Below, one piece after another: positions 35,638-43,941 of a stretch of DNA of 64,000 nt (positions within the stretch are counted from its first letter, which is position 1; every line of letters begins with the position of its first letter). The stretch is from JACRCG01 sp964524835 (lineage in GTDB: Bacteria; Desulfobacterota; Desulfuromonadia; Geobacterales; Pseudopelobacteraceae): assembly GCA_964524835.1 (NCBI GenBank), contig CAZGEG010000005.1, forward strand, positions 124,001-188,000. The letters are read 5' to 3'. The position numbers were made by a program, and so were the translations under genes. The notes under the pieces are model-generated. The model saw nothing but the letters and a program-made list of their open reading frames with translations, was not told where the DNA came from and searched no databases.

Positions 35638-35796
35638 CAGTTTTTTTGCAGATGCTGCGTTTGGCAAAGAAGTATACGATTTTCTAAATTTACGTATAAA
35701 ATTACTACTTTACCATTGACACGCCCTGACACTATATGTTACGTACATTTTTTCGCAGACTCACCCTTAACATCATTTTCGACATGAGGTTTACCT

Positions 35797-37083
35797 ATGA
35801 ATCACGAACGCTCAAGCATTCTTTTCCAGCAGGCAAAAGCCGCTATCCCAGGCGGAGTCAACAGCCCGGTACGCGCCTTCAAATCGGTCGGCGCCGACCC
35901 GCTCTTCATCAGGAAGGCATCAGGCTCCCATATTTACGACGAAGACGGCAATAACTTTATTGACTATGTCGGCTCGTGGGGACCGATGATCGTCGGCCAT
36001 TGCCACCCCGACATCATCAAAGCGGTTCAGGACACCATGACCAGCGGCGCCAGCTTCGGAGCGCCCACAGAACGCGAGACAACCCTGGCCACCATGGTAA
36101 TCGAGGCGGTTCCCTCCATCGAAATGGTGCGCATGGTCAGCTCCGGCACCGAAGCAACCATGAGCGCCATCAGGCTTGCCCGCGGCTACACCGGCCGGGA
36201 CAAGATTCTGAAGTTCTCCGGCTGCTACCACGGCCATGCCGATTCCCTGCTGGTCAAGGCCGGCTCAGGCGCCGCAACATTCGGCGTGCCCGACTCCCCG
36301 GGCGTGCCGGCCGAGGTTGCCAAGCTCACACTGACCGCCGAATTCAACTCGCTTGACTCGGTCAGGAAGCTGGTTGCCGGAAACAGCAACAGCATCGCCT
36401 GCATCATTGTTGAGCCGGTTGCCGGCAATATGGGAACAGTACCGCCACGGGAAGGTTTTCTGGAGGGACTGCGGGAGATCTGCACCAATGAAGGGATAAT
36501 CCTGATTTTTGACGAGGTGATGTCCGGCTTCCGTGTTGCCTACGGCGGCGTTCAGGAATTGTACGGCGTCACTCCGGATATGACTACCCTGGGCAAGATC
36601 ATCGGCGGCGGCCTTCCGGTCGGTGCATTCGGCGGCAGGCGCGACATCATGGAAAAGCTGTCGCCATCAGGCGGGGTATACCAGGCGGGAACCTTGTCCG
36701 GAAACCCGTTGGCCATGTCGGCAGGTATCGCGACACTGAACATCCTCAAGCAGCCAGGTTTTTACAAGGCACTGGAGGAGAAGAGCCATGCGGTTGCCGA
36801 AGGAATCGCCAAGGCGGCACGGGATGCCGGGTACCCGATCTACTCGACCCGCGTCGGCAGCATGTTCTGTGCTTTTTTCAGCAAGGGGAATGTTTATGAC
36901 TGGCCGACCGCCAGCCAGTGCGATACGCAGGCCTTCGCCACATATTTCCTCGGCATGTTGAATGAAGGAGTCTATCTTGCCCCTTCTCAGTTCGAGACCG
37001 CTTTTGTCTCCGCCGCCCATAGCGACGACGATATCGACAAGACTATTGCGGCTGCAGCCAGATGTTTCAAGCTGATCGCGTGA
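35797..37083 (+). CDS. hemL: Glutamate-1-semialdehyde 2,1-aminomutase
   Basis: A 428-residue PLP enzyme that forms 5-aminolevulinate, the first common tetrapyrrole precursor (C5 route). The N-terminal PGGVNSPVRAFKSVG is diagnostic. The PLP-binding Lys lies in TTLGKIIGGGLPVGAFGG, and LIFDEVMSGFRVA provides the cofactor Asp. The start ATG 35797 follows GAGGTTT. It is divergent from nuoA and upstream of the atp genes on the same strand. It supplies heme for the cytochrome-rich metabolism expected of this group. Confidence 0.98.
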   Translation: MNHERSSILFQQAKAAIPGGVNSPVRAFKSVGADPLFIRKASGSHIYDEDGNNFIDYVGSWGPMIVGHCHPDIIKAVQDTMTSGASFGAPTERETTLATMVIEAVPSIEMVRMVSSGTEATMSAIRLARGYTGRDKILKFSGCYHGHADSLLVKAGSGAATFGVPDSPGVPAEVAKLTLTAEFNSLDSVRKLVAGNSNSIACIIVEPVAGNMGTVPPREGFLEGLREICTNEGIILIFDEVMSGFRVAYGGVQELYGVTPDMTTLGKIIGGGLPVGAFGGRRDIMEKLSPSGGVYQAGTLSGNPLAMSAGIATLNILKQPGFYKALEEKSHAVAEGIAKAARDAGYPIYSTRVGSMFCAFFSKGNVYDWPTASQCDTQAFATYFLGMLNEGVYLAPSQFETAFVSAAHSDDDIDKTIAAAARCFKLIA

Positions 37084-37167
37084 CAACGCTTTCATTTCTG
37101 TTTGACATGCCAGCACCACCTGTGGTAAGGAATACCGGTTTTATGCCACTTTCACAACCGGCTTTAT

Positions 37168-37410
37168 ATGGCCGGCAATAATCGCCAGCTTTTCCAGAGC
37201 CTTGCAATGGTTTCCAGCATGGGCATCTCCGTTGTGCTGGCAATTGCCATCGGCGTCTGGTTCGGCCTGACCCTCGATCGCTGGTTTGGGACGAAGCCCT
37301 GGTTCTTTTATATCTTTCTGTTTATCGGGATTGCCGCCGGTTTCAAGAATGTGTACGTTATTGCCGGCAGGGAGATCCGCAAAAGTGATGATAACGATCA
37401 ACGAGGATAA
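37168..37410 (+). CDS. AtpZ-like small membrane protein
   Basis: An 80-residue protein of the AtpZ/AtpI (F0F1-ATPase subunit 1-like) family, with two hydrophobic segments (MGISVVLAIAIGVWFGLTLD and FFYIFLFIGIAAGFKNVYVI) and a short polar tail. Homologues sit upstream of AtpI and atpB and may form a Mg2+/Ca2+ channel or assist assembly; that is family-based inference. ATG 37168 has no clear ribosome site. A 12-codon frame (37143-37181) preceded by TAAGGA overlaps this start and could supply ribosomes by coupling. The start of the AtpI gene overlaps its end. Confidence 0.8.
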   Translation: MAGNNRQLFQSLAMVSSMGISVVLAIAIGVWFGLTLDRWFGTKPWFFYIFLFIGIAAGFKNVYVIAGREIRKSDDNDQRG

Positions 37411-37768
37411 CCTCTTTGCTGTCATCATCAAGGGGAGCCTGGGTCTGCTGGTTTTTCTGTCTCTGGCCGGATGGGCTTTCTTTTCTCCGCAGGTCGGATT
37501 GGGCGCTCTGGCAGGCGGGTGCATTGCAATTACCAATTTTTTCTGGATCCGTAACGTACTGCAGCGCATTCTCGGGCAACTTCCCGCCAATGCGACGATG
37601 TACTCTCAGCTCCGCTTTATTGCCCGATTGAGCCTGACCGGTCTGCTGCTCTACTTCATTATAACTTCCGGGTGGTTTTCACTGGCCGGGCTTATTGTCG
37701 GACTTTCCATTATTGTTATCAACATAATCGCATTGTCACTATACAGCGCCCTGCGCGCAGGAGGTTAG
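37388..37768 (+). CDS. atpI: ATP synthase subunit I
   Basis: A 126-residue membrane protein of the ATP_synt_I family with four hydrophobic segments, thought to help assemble the c ring. The start is set at ATG 37388; GTG 37385 is a near-equal choice, with GGGAG upstream. It overlaps the AtpZ-like gene by 23 bases and precedes atpB by 4 bases. Sequence is poorly conserved in this family, so the call rests on size, membrane pattern and position. Confidence 0.8.
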   Translation: MITINEDNLFAVIIKGSLGLLVFLSLAGWAFFSPQVGLGALAGGCIAITNFFWIRNVLQRILGQLPANATMYSQLRFIARLSLTGLLLYFIITSGWFSLAGLIVGLSIIVINIIALSLYSALRAGG

Positions 37769-37772
37769 CTCC

Positions 37773-38462
37773 ATGATTCACCCGTTACTGTTTCTCGAAT
37801 TTTTCCGCAAACTGCTGGAGCCGCTCCACATAACCGGTGCAAGTGCCGATGCGATTGCCTATACCTGGCTGATCATCGTGCTGTTGCTGGTACTGTCGCT
37901 TCTGGCCACCTCGGCCCTCAAATCTATTCCAAGCGGCATGCAGAATTTCATGGAAACCGTCATCGGCGGCATTGAAACAATGATCGTCGATACGATGGGA
38001 GAGCATGGCCGCCCGTTTTTTCCGCTGATCGCCACGCTTGCCATCTTCGTGCTCGTATCCAATCTTATCGGCCTGATTCCCGGCTTCTTCCCGCCGACCG
38101 CCAATATCAACACCACCGCAGCCTGCGCGGTAATAGTCTTCGTTTCCACCCATGTAGTCGGGATCAAGCATCACGGCCTGAGCTACATAAAGCACTTTCT
38201 CGGACCCATCGCCTGGCTGGCTCCAGTCATGTTCTTCATTGAAGTCATCGGCCACCTGAGCCGTCCGGTTTCGCTGACGCTGCGTCTGTTCGGCAACATG
38301 AACGGCCACGAGCTTGTACTGATGATTTTCTTCGGCCTGGCACCGTTTCTTGTGCCGCTGCCGATGATGCTGATGGGTGTGCTGGTTTCTTTCATCCAGG
38401 CGTTCGTCTTCATGCTCCTGGCGATGATCTACATTCAGGGTTCGCTGGAGCACGCACATTAA
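37773..38462 (+). CDS. atpB: ATP synthase F0 subunit a
   Basis: A 229-residue membrane stator subunit providing the ion half-channels. The essential Arg is in SLTLRLFGNMNGHELVL, preceded by HLSRPVS, and the C-terminal FIQAFVFMLLAMIYI is typical. The F1 genes are not in the window, so the ATP synthase genes are split into at least two loci. A strong hairpin separates it from atpE. Confidence 0.97.
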   Translation: MIHPLLFLEFFRKLLEPLHITGASADAIAYTWLIIVLLLVLSLLATSALKSIPSGMQNFMETVIGGIETMIVDTMGEHGRPFFPLIATLAIFVLVSNLIGLIPGFFPPTANINTTAACAVIVFVSTHVVGIKHHGLSYIKHFLGPIAWLAPVMFFIEVIGHLSRPVSLTLRLFGNMNGHELVLMIFFGLAPFLVPLPMMLMGVLVSFIQAFVFMLLAMIYIQGSLEHAH

Positions 38463-38469
38463 GTAAATT

Positions 38470-38496
38470 AGCAACCATTTTGCGAAAATGGTTGCT
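38470..38496 (+). other. Intercistronic hairpin between atpB and atpE
   Basis: A perfect 12-bp stem (AGCAACCATTTT / AAAATGGTTGCT) with a 3-base loop, 8 bases after the atpB stop. No T tract follows, so it is more likely an mRNA-processing or stability element than a terminator. Confidence 0.55.
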
Positions 38497-38588
38497 TCAA
38501 CGCTTGTATCCATCTTGTCAGGGCTAATAAATTAAATACAAATACTCCTATACTGTTTAGGAGACAAAACCATACGGAGGTAGTAAAA

Positions 38589-38864
38589 ATGGATTTTTTC
38601 ACGATGTGCGTTCTGGCAGCAGGTATTGGTATGGCACTGGGCACCGTAGGCACCGGCATTGGCCAGGGTCTCGCAGTTAAAAGCGCCGTAGAAGGCGTTT
38701 CCCGCAACCCCGGCGCTTCAGGCAAAATCCTGACCACGATGATGATCGGTCTGGCCATGATCGAGTCCCTGGCAATCTATGCTCTGGTTGTCTGCCTGAT
38801 CATCCTGTTCGCCAACCCTTACAAAGATATCGCTCTTAAACTGGCTGAAACTGTCGCCAAGTAA
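38589..38864 (+). CDS. atpE: ATP synthase F0 subunit c
   Basis: A 91-residue hairpin subunit forming the rotor ring. Helix 1 has GTGIGQGLA and the polar loop has SRNPGASG. Helix 2 carries the ion-binding Glu59 in LAMIESLAIY. Gln26, Glu59, Ser60 and Tyr64 fall at the spacing of the sodium ligands of Ilyobacter-type rings (Q32, E65, S66, Y70), although Leu61 replaces the threonine at 67. A strong AGGAGG-like site (CGGAGG) precedes ATG 38589. A 126-base gap with a hairpin separates it from atpB. Confidence 0.97.
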   Translation: MDFFTMCVLAAGIGMALGTVGTGIGQGLAVKSAVEGVSRNPGASGKILTTMMIGLAMIESLAIYALVVCLIILFANPYKDIALKLAETVAK

Positions 38865-38889
38865 TTTACCTGCTTCAGTAACGTTTTAA

Positions 38890-38925
38890 AGAGAAAGGGC
38901 ATCCGCATGCGGATGCCCTTTCTCT
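38890..38925. terminator. Bidirectional terminator after atpE
   Basis: A perfect 36-base palindrome (AGAGAAAGGGCATCCGCA and its complement) between the convergent atpE and lipoprotein genes. A TTTT tail is present on the plus strand. Confidence 0.85.
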
Positions 38926-38959
38926 TTTCTGTTATATGTACCTCAACCGGCGTACCGGC

Positions 38960-39730
38960 TTATTCGTCGTCCGTCAGCATCCCCTCGACCTCTTGCGACC
39001 CGGCGCTTTCCGCAATACCACCAGATCCCAGAACCATCACCGCACTTGCGGCATAGAGGTACTTGACACCCCGCTCAAGCGCCGTGTCGACATACTCGTT
39101 TCCCTTCAGCGGCTCACTGTTGAGCGGCTCATATGGCCTGACGCCCGCATCTGGCCGGCGATACAGATTGTAACCGAGCAACTGCCCGGACATCTGCGGC
39201 TGCCAGGTGATTTGGAGCTTCACCTCTGTAGGAAATGACTCTACTTTCACGACAGGTGCAGCAAGAGGAACCTCCATACGAACGTCAGCAGTTGCTGATG
39301 CAGCTCCATCGACGCCATCGGTTCTGAATGGGACGATCCAGTAAGAATAGCTATTCCCCGCGCTGACATCACTATCAAGCAGTATCAGCCGATTACCGAA
39401 TCGCTGGGTATCGTTCGGCAACAGATCAAGATAGAGCGTGCGAAACAGGCGATAATCGGCCGTACAGGAACGACACACGTCCTTCTGAGCTGCTTCGGTT
39501 GACCGTCTGCTGATTTTTACGCCGGCCACACCCTGTACCGGCCGGCCGGCCCGATCCTTGTCAGGGAGGACAAAGCGGAGCTTTACTGCTGAACCGCTCT
39601 GCTGGGCCGTAACGGCAACCGGAGCCGCCGGAACCAGCATATCGGGATAGATCAGCGGGCCTTTCCGGCCGCAGGCGGATGCCAGCAGCGACAGGACGAT
39701 GATCAGCGCCGAGCGGCCAAGGGCACTCAT
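38960..39730 (-). CDS. Lipoprotein with fibronectin-like repeats, downstream of gspB
   Basis: A 256-residue lipoprotein. Residues 1-20 are a signal with lipobox LLASACGRKGPL, a start also seen in LptM-like proteins. Residues about 30-150 and 150-240 look like two fibronectin type III-type domains (GNSYSYWIVPFR and LGYNLYRRP segments), which is inference by pattern. Two cysteines in DVCRSC may form a disulfide or bind metal. Its start overlaps the gspB-like stop by 4 bases, so it is coupled to the gspA-gspB pair and may belong to the same envelope complex. Function is unknown. Confidence 0.8.
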   Translation of the reverse strand: MSALGRSALIIVLSLLASACGRKGPLIYPDMLVPAAPVAVTAQQSGSAVKLRFVLPDKDRAGRPVQGVAGVKISRRSTEAAQKDVCRSCTADYRLFRTLYLDLLPNDTQRFGNRLILLDSDVSAGNSYSYWIVPFRTDGVDGAASATADVRMEVPLAAPVVKVESFPTEVKLQITWQPQMSGQLLGYNLYRRPDAGVRPYEPLNSEPLKGNEYVDTALERGVKYLYAASAVMVLGSGGIAESAGSQEVEGMLTDDE

Positions 39731-40431
39731 CGCTTCACCTCAGAAGGCACAACGGCGTCCAGCTTTAACTCGAACTGTCCGGTACCGGTCGAGAAACGGA
39801 CCCTGTCTGCCTGGATCTCAATAATTTTAGCGCCCGAAACTACGGCCCCCTCTTTCAGCAAGAAGCCGTTGATGACAACCCTGCGCGCTGCGCGTTCGTC
39901 CTGCCAGGCGATACCGGACAACTTGATGTCGGCAGGCGGCGGCACAATTGGAGCACTCTGTTTCGGATCTGGAGAAGTCGATTGGGCCCTGTTCTGTTTT
40001 TTCGCACGGCGGGCGTCCCGCGGAGAAGCTTCATCGCCTCCAGCCGTTTCCGTGCCTGTTGGAGCGGCAGGGACAGGCACAGACGATGGCACGGGAGTCG
40101 CATCTGCAGGTGGCGCAGGGGTTTGAACCGGCAGCGGGGTTGGGACAACAGGGTTAACCACCGGCGGGTTTACGGGAACAGCGGGTGGAGCGGTCGGGCG
40201 GACGACCGCGGCACTCTTCCTGCCGCTTCCCGGAAGCAGAAACCAGATAGTGCCACCGGTCACAAGAGCTACCACCGCAATCAGCAGCACTATTTTCCAG
40301 ATCCCGACTCTGGCAGGCGGCCGGCTCCGTTCCTGAAACAGATCACCGGAAATGTTTACCCTTCCGTCAGGACGGTTTTTTTTGTTTCTTTCATGCTCGA
40401 TTTTTTTCAGGGCATCAAGGATATAACTCAT
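39727..40431 (-). CDS. GspB-like general secretion protein
   Basis: A 234-residue single-span inner-membrane protein. It begins MSYILDALKKIEHERNKK, the diagnostic start of GspB/ExeB proteins. One transmembrane segment is at about 45-66 (IVLLIAVVALVTGGTIWFLL). A long Pro/Ala-rich periplasmic linker follows, and a C-terminal T2SB-like domain (IKLSGIAWQDERAARRVVING). With GspA it inserts the type II secretion secretin through peptidoglycan in other bacteria. It follows the gspA-like gene by 9 bases and overlaps the lipoprotein gene. Confidence 0.87.
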   Translation of the reverse strand: MSYILDALKKIEHERNKKNRPDGRVNISGDLFQERSRPPARVGIWKIVLLIAVVALVTGGTIWFLLPGSGRKSAAVVRPTAPPAVPVNPPVVNPVVPTPLPVQTPAPPADATPVPSSVPVPAAPTGTETAGGDEASPRDARRAKKQNRAQSTSPDPKQSAPIVPPPADIKLSGIAWQDERAARRVVINGFLLKEGAVVSGAKIIEIQADRVRFSTGTGQFELKLDAVVPSEVKR

Positions 40432-40440
40432 ACTGTCAGG

Positions 40441-41304
40441 TCACTTTCCGGCGAAAAGCCGTTGCTTAATTCGGCACCATAGTCCTTCTCGCCCATCATC
40501 CGGTTGCAGCTCCGCGATAACCTCCGCGGCAATCGAAGGGGAAACGGAACGGACTTCTCGGGTCCAGGCCATTACCAGAGCCTGTTCACAGGCCACATTT
40601 ATCAGCCGGGGAATACCGTGCGAGAATCGATAAATCCTTCTGATCGCAGCGGGTGTGAAGATGTCCGGAATACGGCTGCCGGATATTTTGAGGCGATGGT
40701 TTATGTAACGGGTCGTGTCATCAAGTTTCATCGACGTAAGCCGGCAGCGCACCGTAATGCGCTGGTTAAGCTGGCGCAGATCGTGGCGCCGGAGAACATC
40801 GTTCAACTCTGGCTGTCCGGCCAGTATGATCTGGATCAGCTTGTCCTGTTCCGTCTCCAGGTTGGAGATCATGCGCACCTGTTCCAGCACGTCCGGTTCC
40901 AGGTTCTGCGCTTCATCGATAACGAGTACAACCGTCCGTCCGGCGCTGTTCTGTTCAATCAGGAATGCGTAGAGGGCATCCAGGTACCCGGAGCGGTTCT
41001 GTTCGCCGGCAATGACGCCGTACTCCCGGCAGATGCCGGCCAGCAGCTGTTCGCCTGACATGCAGGGATTAAAGATCAGGGCGCTGGTGTGCTTTTCCGG
41101 ATCGAGCTGCGTCAGCAGCGTGCGGAGCATCGTAGTCTTGCCTGTACCGACTTCGCCCGTCAGGGCGATGAAGCCGGCGTGGCTGTCGACGCCGTACAGC
41201 AGCCGCGCATACGCCTCGCGGTGAATGCTGCTCAAAAACACAAAATGGGGATTAGGGGTAACCGTGAATGGCTTTTCTGAAAAGCCGAAGTGATCACAAT
41301 ACAT
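40441..41304 (-). CDS. GspA/ExeA-like AAA ATPase
   Basis: A 287-residue ATPase. It starts MYCDHFGFSEKPF, the common ExeA/GspA N-terminus (FGFxEKPFxxTPNP). Walker A is GEVGTGKTT and Walker B is VVLVIDEAQNL, with sensor AGQPEL. Only the ATPase module is present; the peptidoglycan-binding and membrane segments of ExeA are absent, so it may act through GspB. It starts 6 bases after argH and is part of the same minus-strand run. Confidence 0.87.
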   Translation of the reverse strand: MYCDHFGFSEKPFTVTPNPHFVFLSSIHREAYARLLYGVDSHAGFIALTGEVGTGKTTMLRTLLTQLDPEKHTSALIFNPCMSGEQLLAGICREYGVIAGEQNRSGYLDALYAFLIEQNSAGRTVVLVIDEAQNLEPDVLEQVRMISNLETEQDKLIQIILAGQPELNDVLRRHDLRQLNQRITVRCRLTSMKLDDTTRYINHRLKISGSRIPDIFTPAAIRRIYRFSHGIPRLINVACEQALVMAWTREVRSVSPSIAAEVIAELQPDDGREGLWCRIKQRLFAGK

Positions 41305-41310
41305 TCAGAA

Positions 41311-42687
41311 TCAGTTTCCGGCTCGCACGTTCTGGATTTCACTCCATACGCGCTCGCGGGCCGTTCCGCCCGGGACATTGCGGGCGTTGACACTGGCCTC
41401 TACGGTAATGCATGCAAAGATATCGGTGTCGATCTTGGCGGAAAAGAGCTGCCATTCGGCCAGCGACAGCTCGGTAATGTCCATGCCGTTTTCCACACAA
41501 TAGGCAACTGATTTGCCGACCGCCTCATGAGCATCCCGGAAGGGGAGTCCCTTGCGCACGAGGTAATCGGCTACATCGGTGGCGGTCGAAAACCCCTGCC
41601 CCGCCGCACTGCGCATACGTTCGCCGTTTACCCGCATCTCTCTGATCATATCGGCAAAAATCTTGAGGCTTCCCTTTACCGTGTCGATGGTGTCGAAGAG
41701 CGGCTCCTTATCCTCCTGCATATCCTTGTTATAGGCCAGCGGCAGCGATTTCATGGTCGTCAGCAGCGCCATCAGGTTGCCGTAGACCCGGCCGGTCTTG
41801 CCCCGCACCAGCTCAGGCACATCCGGGTTCTTCTTCTGCGGCATGATCGACGACCCGGTGCAGAAACCGTCCGACAATTCGATGAACTGAAACGCACTGG
41901 TCGACCAGATGATCAGCTCTTCCGACAAGCGGGACAGATGCATCATCACAATTGACGCATCCGCCAGAAACTCCAGGGCGAAGTCCCGGTCGGACACCGC
42001 ATCCAGCGAGTTGCGGGTTATGGCCGGAAAATCCAGCTGCTCGGCAACATATTCTCGATCGATGTTGAAGGTCGTTCCGGCCAGCGCCCCGGCCCCCAAG
42101 GGGAGAACGTTGACCCGCTTGAGGCAGTCATCCAGACGTCCCTTGTCGCGCTTGAACATCTCGACATACGCCATCAGGTGATGGGCAAACAGGATCGGCT
42201 GGGCGGTCTGCAGGTGGGTGAAGCCGGGCATGAGCGTATCCAGGTTGGCTTCCGCCTGGTCCAGAAGAGCATCGATCAGCAGGTCGAGGTAGGTCGTAAT
42301 CGCAACGATTTCGTCCCGAAGGTACAGCCTGATATCCAGCGCCACCTGGTCGTTGCGGGAACGACCGGTATGCAGCCGCTTGCCCGCCTCACCGATAGCG
42401 GTGGAAAGGCGCGCCTCGATGTTCATATGAATATCTTCAAGAGCGATTGAAAAATCAAACTCACCGTCCTCTATTTGCTGCAGGATTTTCTGCAGACCAT
42501 GAACGATCTGTTCCACATCCTCGAGCGGAATGATCCCCTGCTTGCCCAGCATGCGGGCATGGGCGATGGAACCCCGGATATCTTGGTGATACAGGCGCTT
42601 GTCGAATTGAATAGAGGCGGTGAACTCCTCGACGAATTTATCGGTAGGCTGGGTGAAGCGGCCGCCCCACAGTTTATCTTTGGACAT
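41311..42687 (-). CDS. argH: Argininosuccinate lyase
   Basis: A 458-residue enzyme that splits argininosuccinate into arginine and fumarate, the last step of arginine synthesis. The fumarase/ASL-family signature GSSIMPQKKNPD is present, and KLWGGRFTQPTDKFVEEFTAS is the expected N-terminus (Lys, Gly, Arg-Phe). HTGRSRNDQVALD matches the substrate loop. Predicted cytoplasmic. It follows the nitrilase-like gene by 78 bases and is followed by the gspA-like gene. Confidence 0.98.
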   Translation of the reverse strand: MSKDKLWGGRFTQPTDKFVEEFTASIQFDKRLYHQDIRGSIAHARMLGKQGIIPLEDVEQIVHGLQKILQQIEDGEFDFSIALEDIHMNIEARLSTAIGEAGKRLHTGRSRNDQVALDIRLYLRDEIVAITTYLDLLIDALLDQAEANLDTLMPGFTHLQTAQPILFAHHLMAYVEMFKRDKGRLDDCLKRVNVLPLGAGALAGTTFNIDREYVAEQLDFPAITRNSLDAVSDRDFALEFLADASIVMMHLSRLSEELIIWSTSAFQFIELSDGFCTGSSIMPQKKNPDVPELVRGKTGRVYGNLMALLTTMKSLPLAYNKDMQEDKEPLFDTIDTVKGSLKIFADMIREMRVNGERMRSAAGQGFSTATDVADYLVRKGLPFRDAHEAVGKSVAYCVENGMDITELSLAEWQLFSAKIDTDIFACITVEASVNARNVPGGTARERVWSEIQNVRAGN

Positions 42688-42765
42688 ACATTCTCCTGAC
42701 GTCGCATAGCGGAATTCATGCGCTAGCGAAAATTTTTCTGCAAAACTGAACTGAGTTCCAGCGTA

Positions 42766-43941
42766 TCAAAATGAGGGCGCTGGACGCTCTGTGTCCTGCC
42801 AGACTGCCGCCTGCTCATCGACGTTATTCTTGCGCCACATGCCGGACTCATCTCCAGCCATAATGGCATGCACCTTGAGCGGAACACGCGAGGTGCGCGG
42901 GTCAATTTCGTGCTGCGGCGGCAGGTTGAAATAAAGCAGCCGCTTCCCCTTGCCGAAGCGGAGACGGCAGACCGGGGCACCATCAAAATCATCCGTGGTG
43001 AATTCCGGAAAGCTGCCCTGTGTCAGGCGATGATTCCGGTTGATCACGACATACGAGCTGCCGAAGGCGTTCTCTGCGGGATAACCTTCAATCGTCGTAT
43101 CCTCCGACACGTTACCGAAGACGGTCACCGTCTCCCGCACACCCGGGGAATCCTCGATGTATTCGCCGTAGAAGCCGCTTATAACGTCACGATAGGCACG
43201 GTGCTCCGGCTTGGGATTGCACTGGACCACGAACAGGGCATCCAGCCCCTGCCTGGATGTAAAATAGAGCTGGTTGGCGCGGTCAATAATCTGCCTTATA
43301 TTCGATGTATGCAGGTCGCGATACAGGTAGTCAAGACAGATTATGGCCATGAAATTGAAACACGCCGGACGGCTGCGGTACAGATAGAAATGCCGGCCGC
43401 GATACAGGTCATGAAATGTGTCGATGTACTCCTCGCCATGAAAGGGATGGCTCTTGGCCTCAAGGAAGACCCTCAGCCTGCCGTCGGCTTCCTTCACGGC
43501 GATGCAGCACCAGTTGACCGGCATATTCAGCACGTCACCCGAATCGATATCATGATCCACAAACCCGAGCGCCTCGGCGTTATCCTCACGGAAACGTTCC
43601 AGCAGGGCGCGGTAGTCGCGCAGGAGGATGTGCTCGACACCGAATACGGTGACCGTATTTGGCCGAAAGCGCTGCTCTATTGCAGTCAGCATATCGTCGA
43701 AACGTGAAGCGGGGAGGCACGATTCCGGAAACAGCAGGATATGAAGTTTTTTCAGGTTCCCTTCCCCGGCCGCCACCAGATCAAGAACCGAACTGACCAG
43801 ACGCCACTTCTCTTCCGGATCGACCAGACGGAAGCCGATATCAGTCCGCTTGAGATGATTGGGAATCTGGGCGATCATGCAGTGCAGGTGATGCCCCAGG
43901 GGAAAGGCAAGGTTCACTTTTTTATCAATTATTTCAGGCAT
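42766..43941 (-). CDS. Nitrilase-superfamily-like protein in the arginine operon
   Basis: A 391-residue protein not assigned by name. The start is ATG 43941, overlapping the Nudix gene by 8 bases; an upstream in-frame start is less likely. A nitrilase-type triad is visible in the right order and spacing: Glu73 in LLFPESCLP, Lys163 in FLEAKSHPF and Cys202 in IICLDYLYRD. Family members hydrolyse amide or nitrile bonds. The C-terminal 150 residues (RLRFGKGKRLLYFNLPP) look like a separate domain. Position between argG and argH suggests nitrogen metabolism, but it may only be an operon passenger. The role is unknown. Confidence 0.65.
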   Translation of the reverse strand: MPEIIDKKVNLAFPLGHHLHCMIAQIPNHLKRTDIGFRLVDPEEKWRLVSSVLDLVAAGEGNLKKLHILLFPESCLPASRFDDMLTAIEQRFRPNTVTVFGVEHILLRDYRALLERFREDNAEALGFVDHDIDSGDVLNMPVNWCCIAVKEADGRLRVFLEAKSHPFHGEEYIDTFHDLYRGRHFYLYRSRPACFNFMAIICLDYLYRDLHTSNIRQIIDRANQLYFTSRQGLDALFVVQCNPKPEHRAYRDVISGFYGEYIEDSPGVRETVTVFGNVSEDTTIEGYPAENAFGSSYVVINRNHRLTQGSFPEFTTDDFDGAPVCRLRFGKGKRLLYFNLPPQHEIDPRTSRVPLKVHAIMAGDESGMWRKNNVDEQAAVWQDTERPAPSF

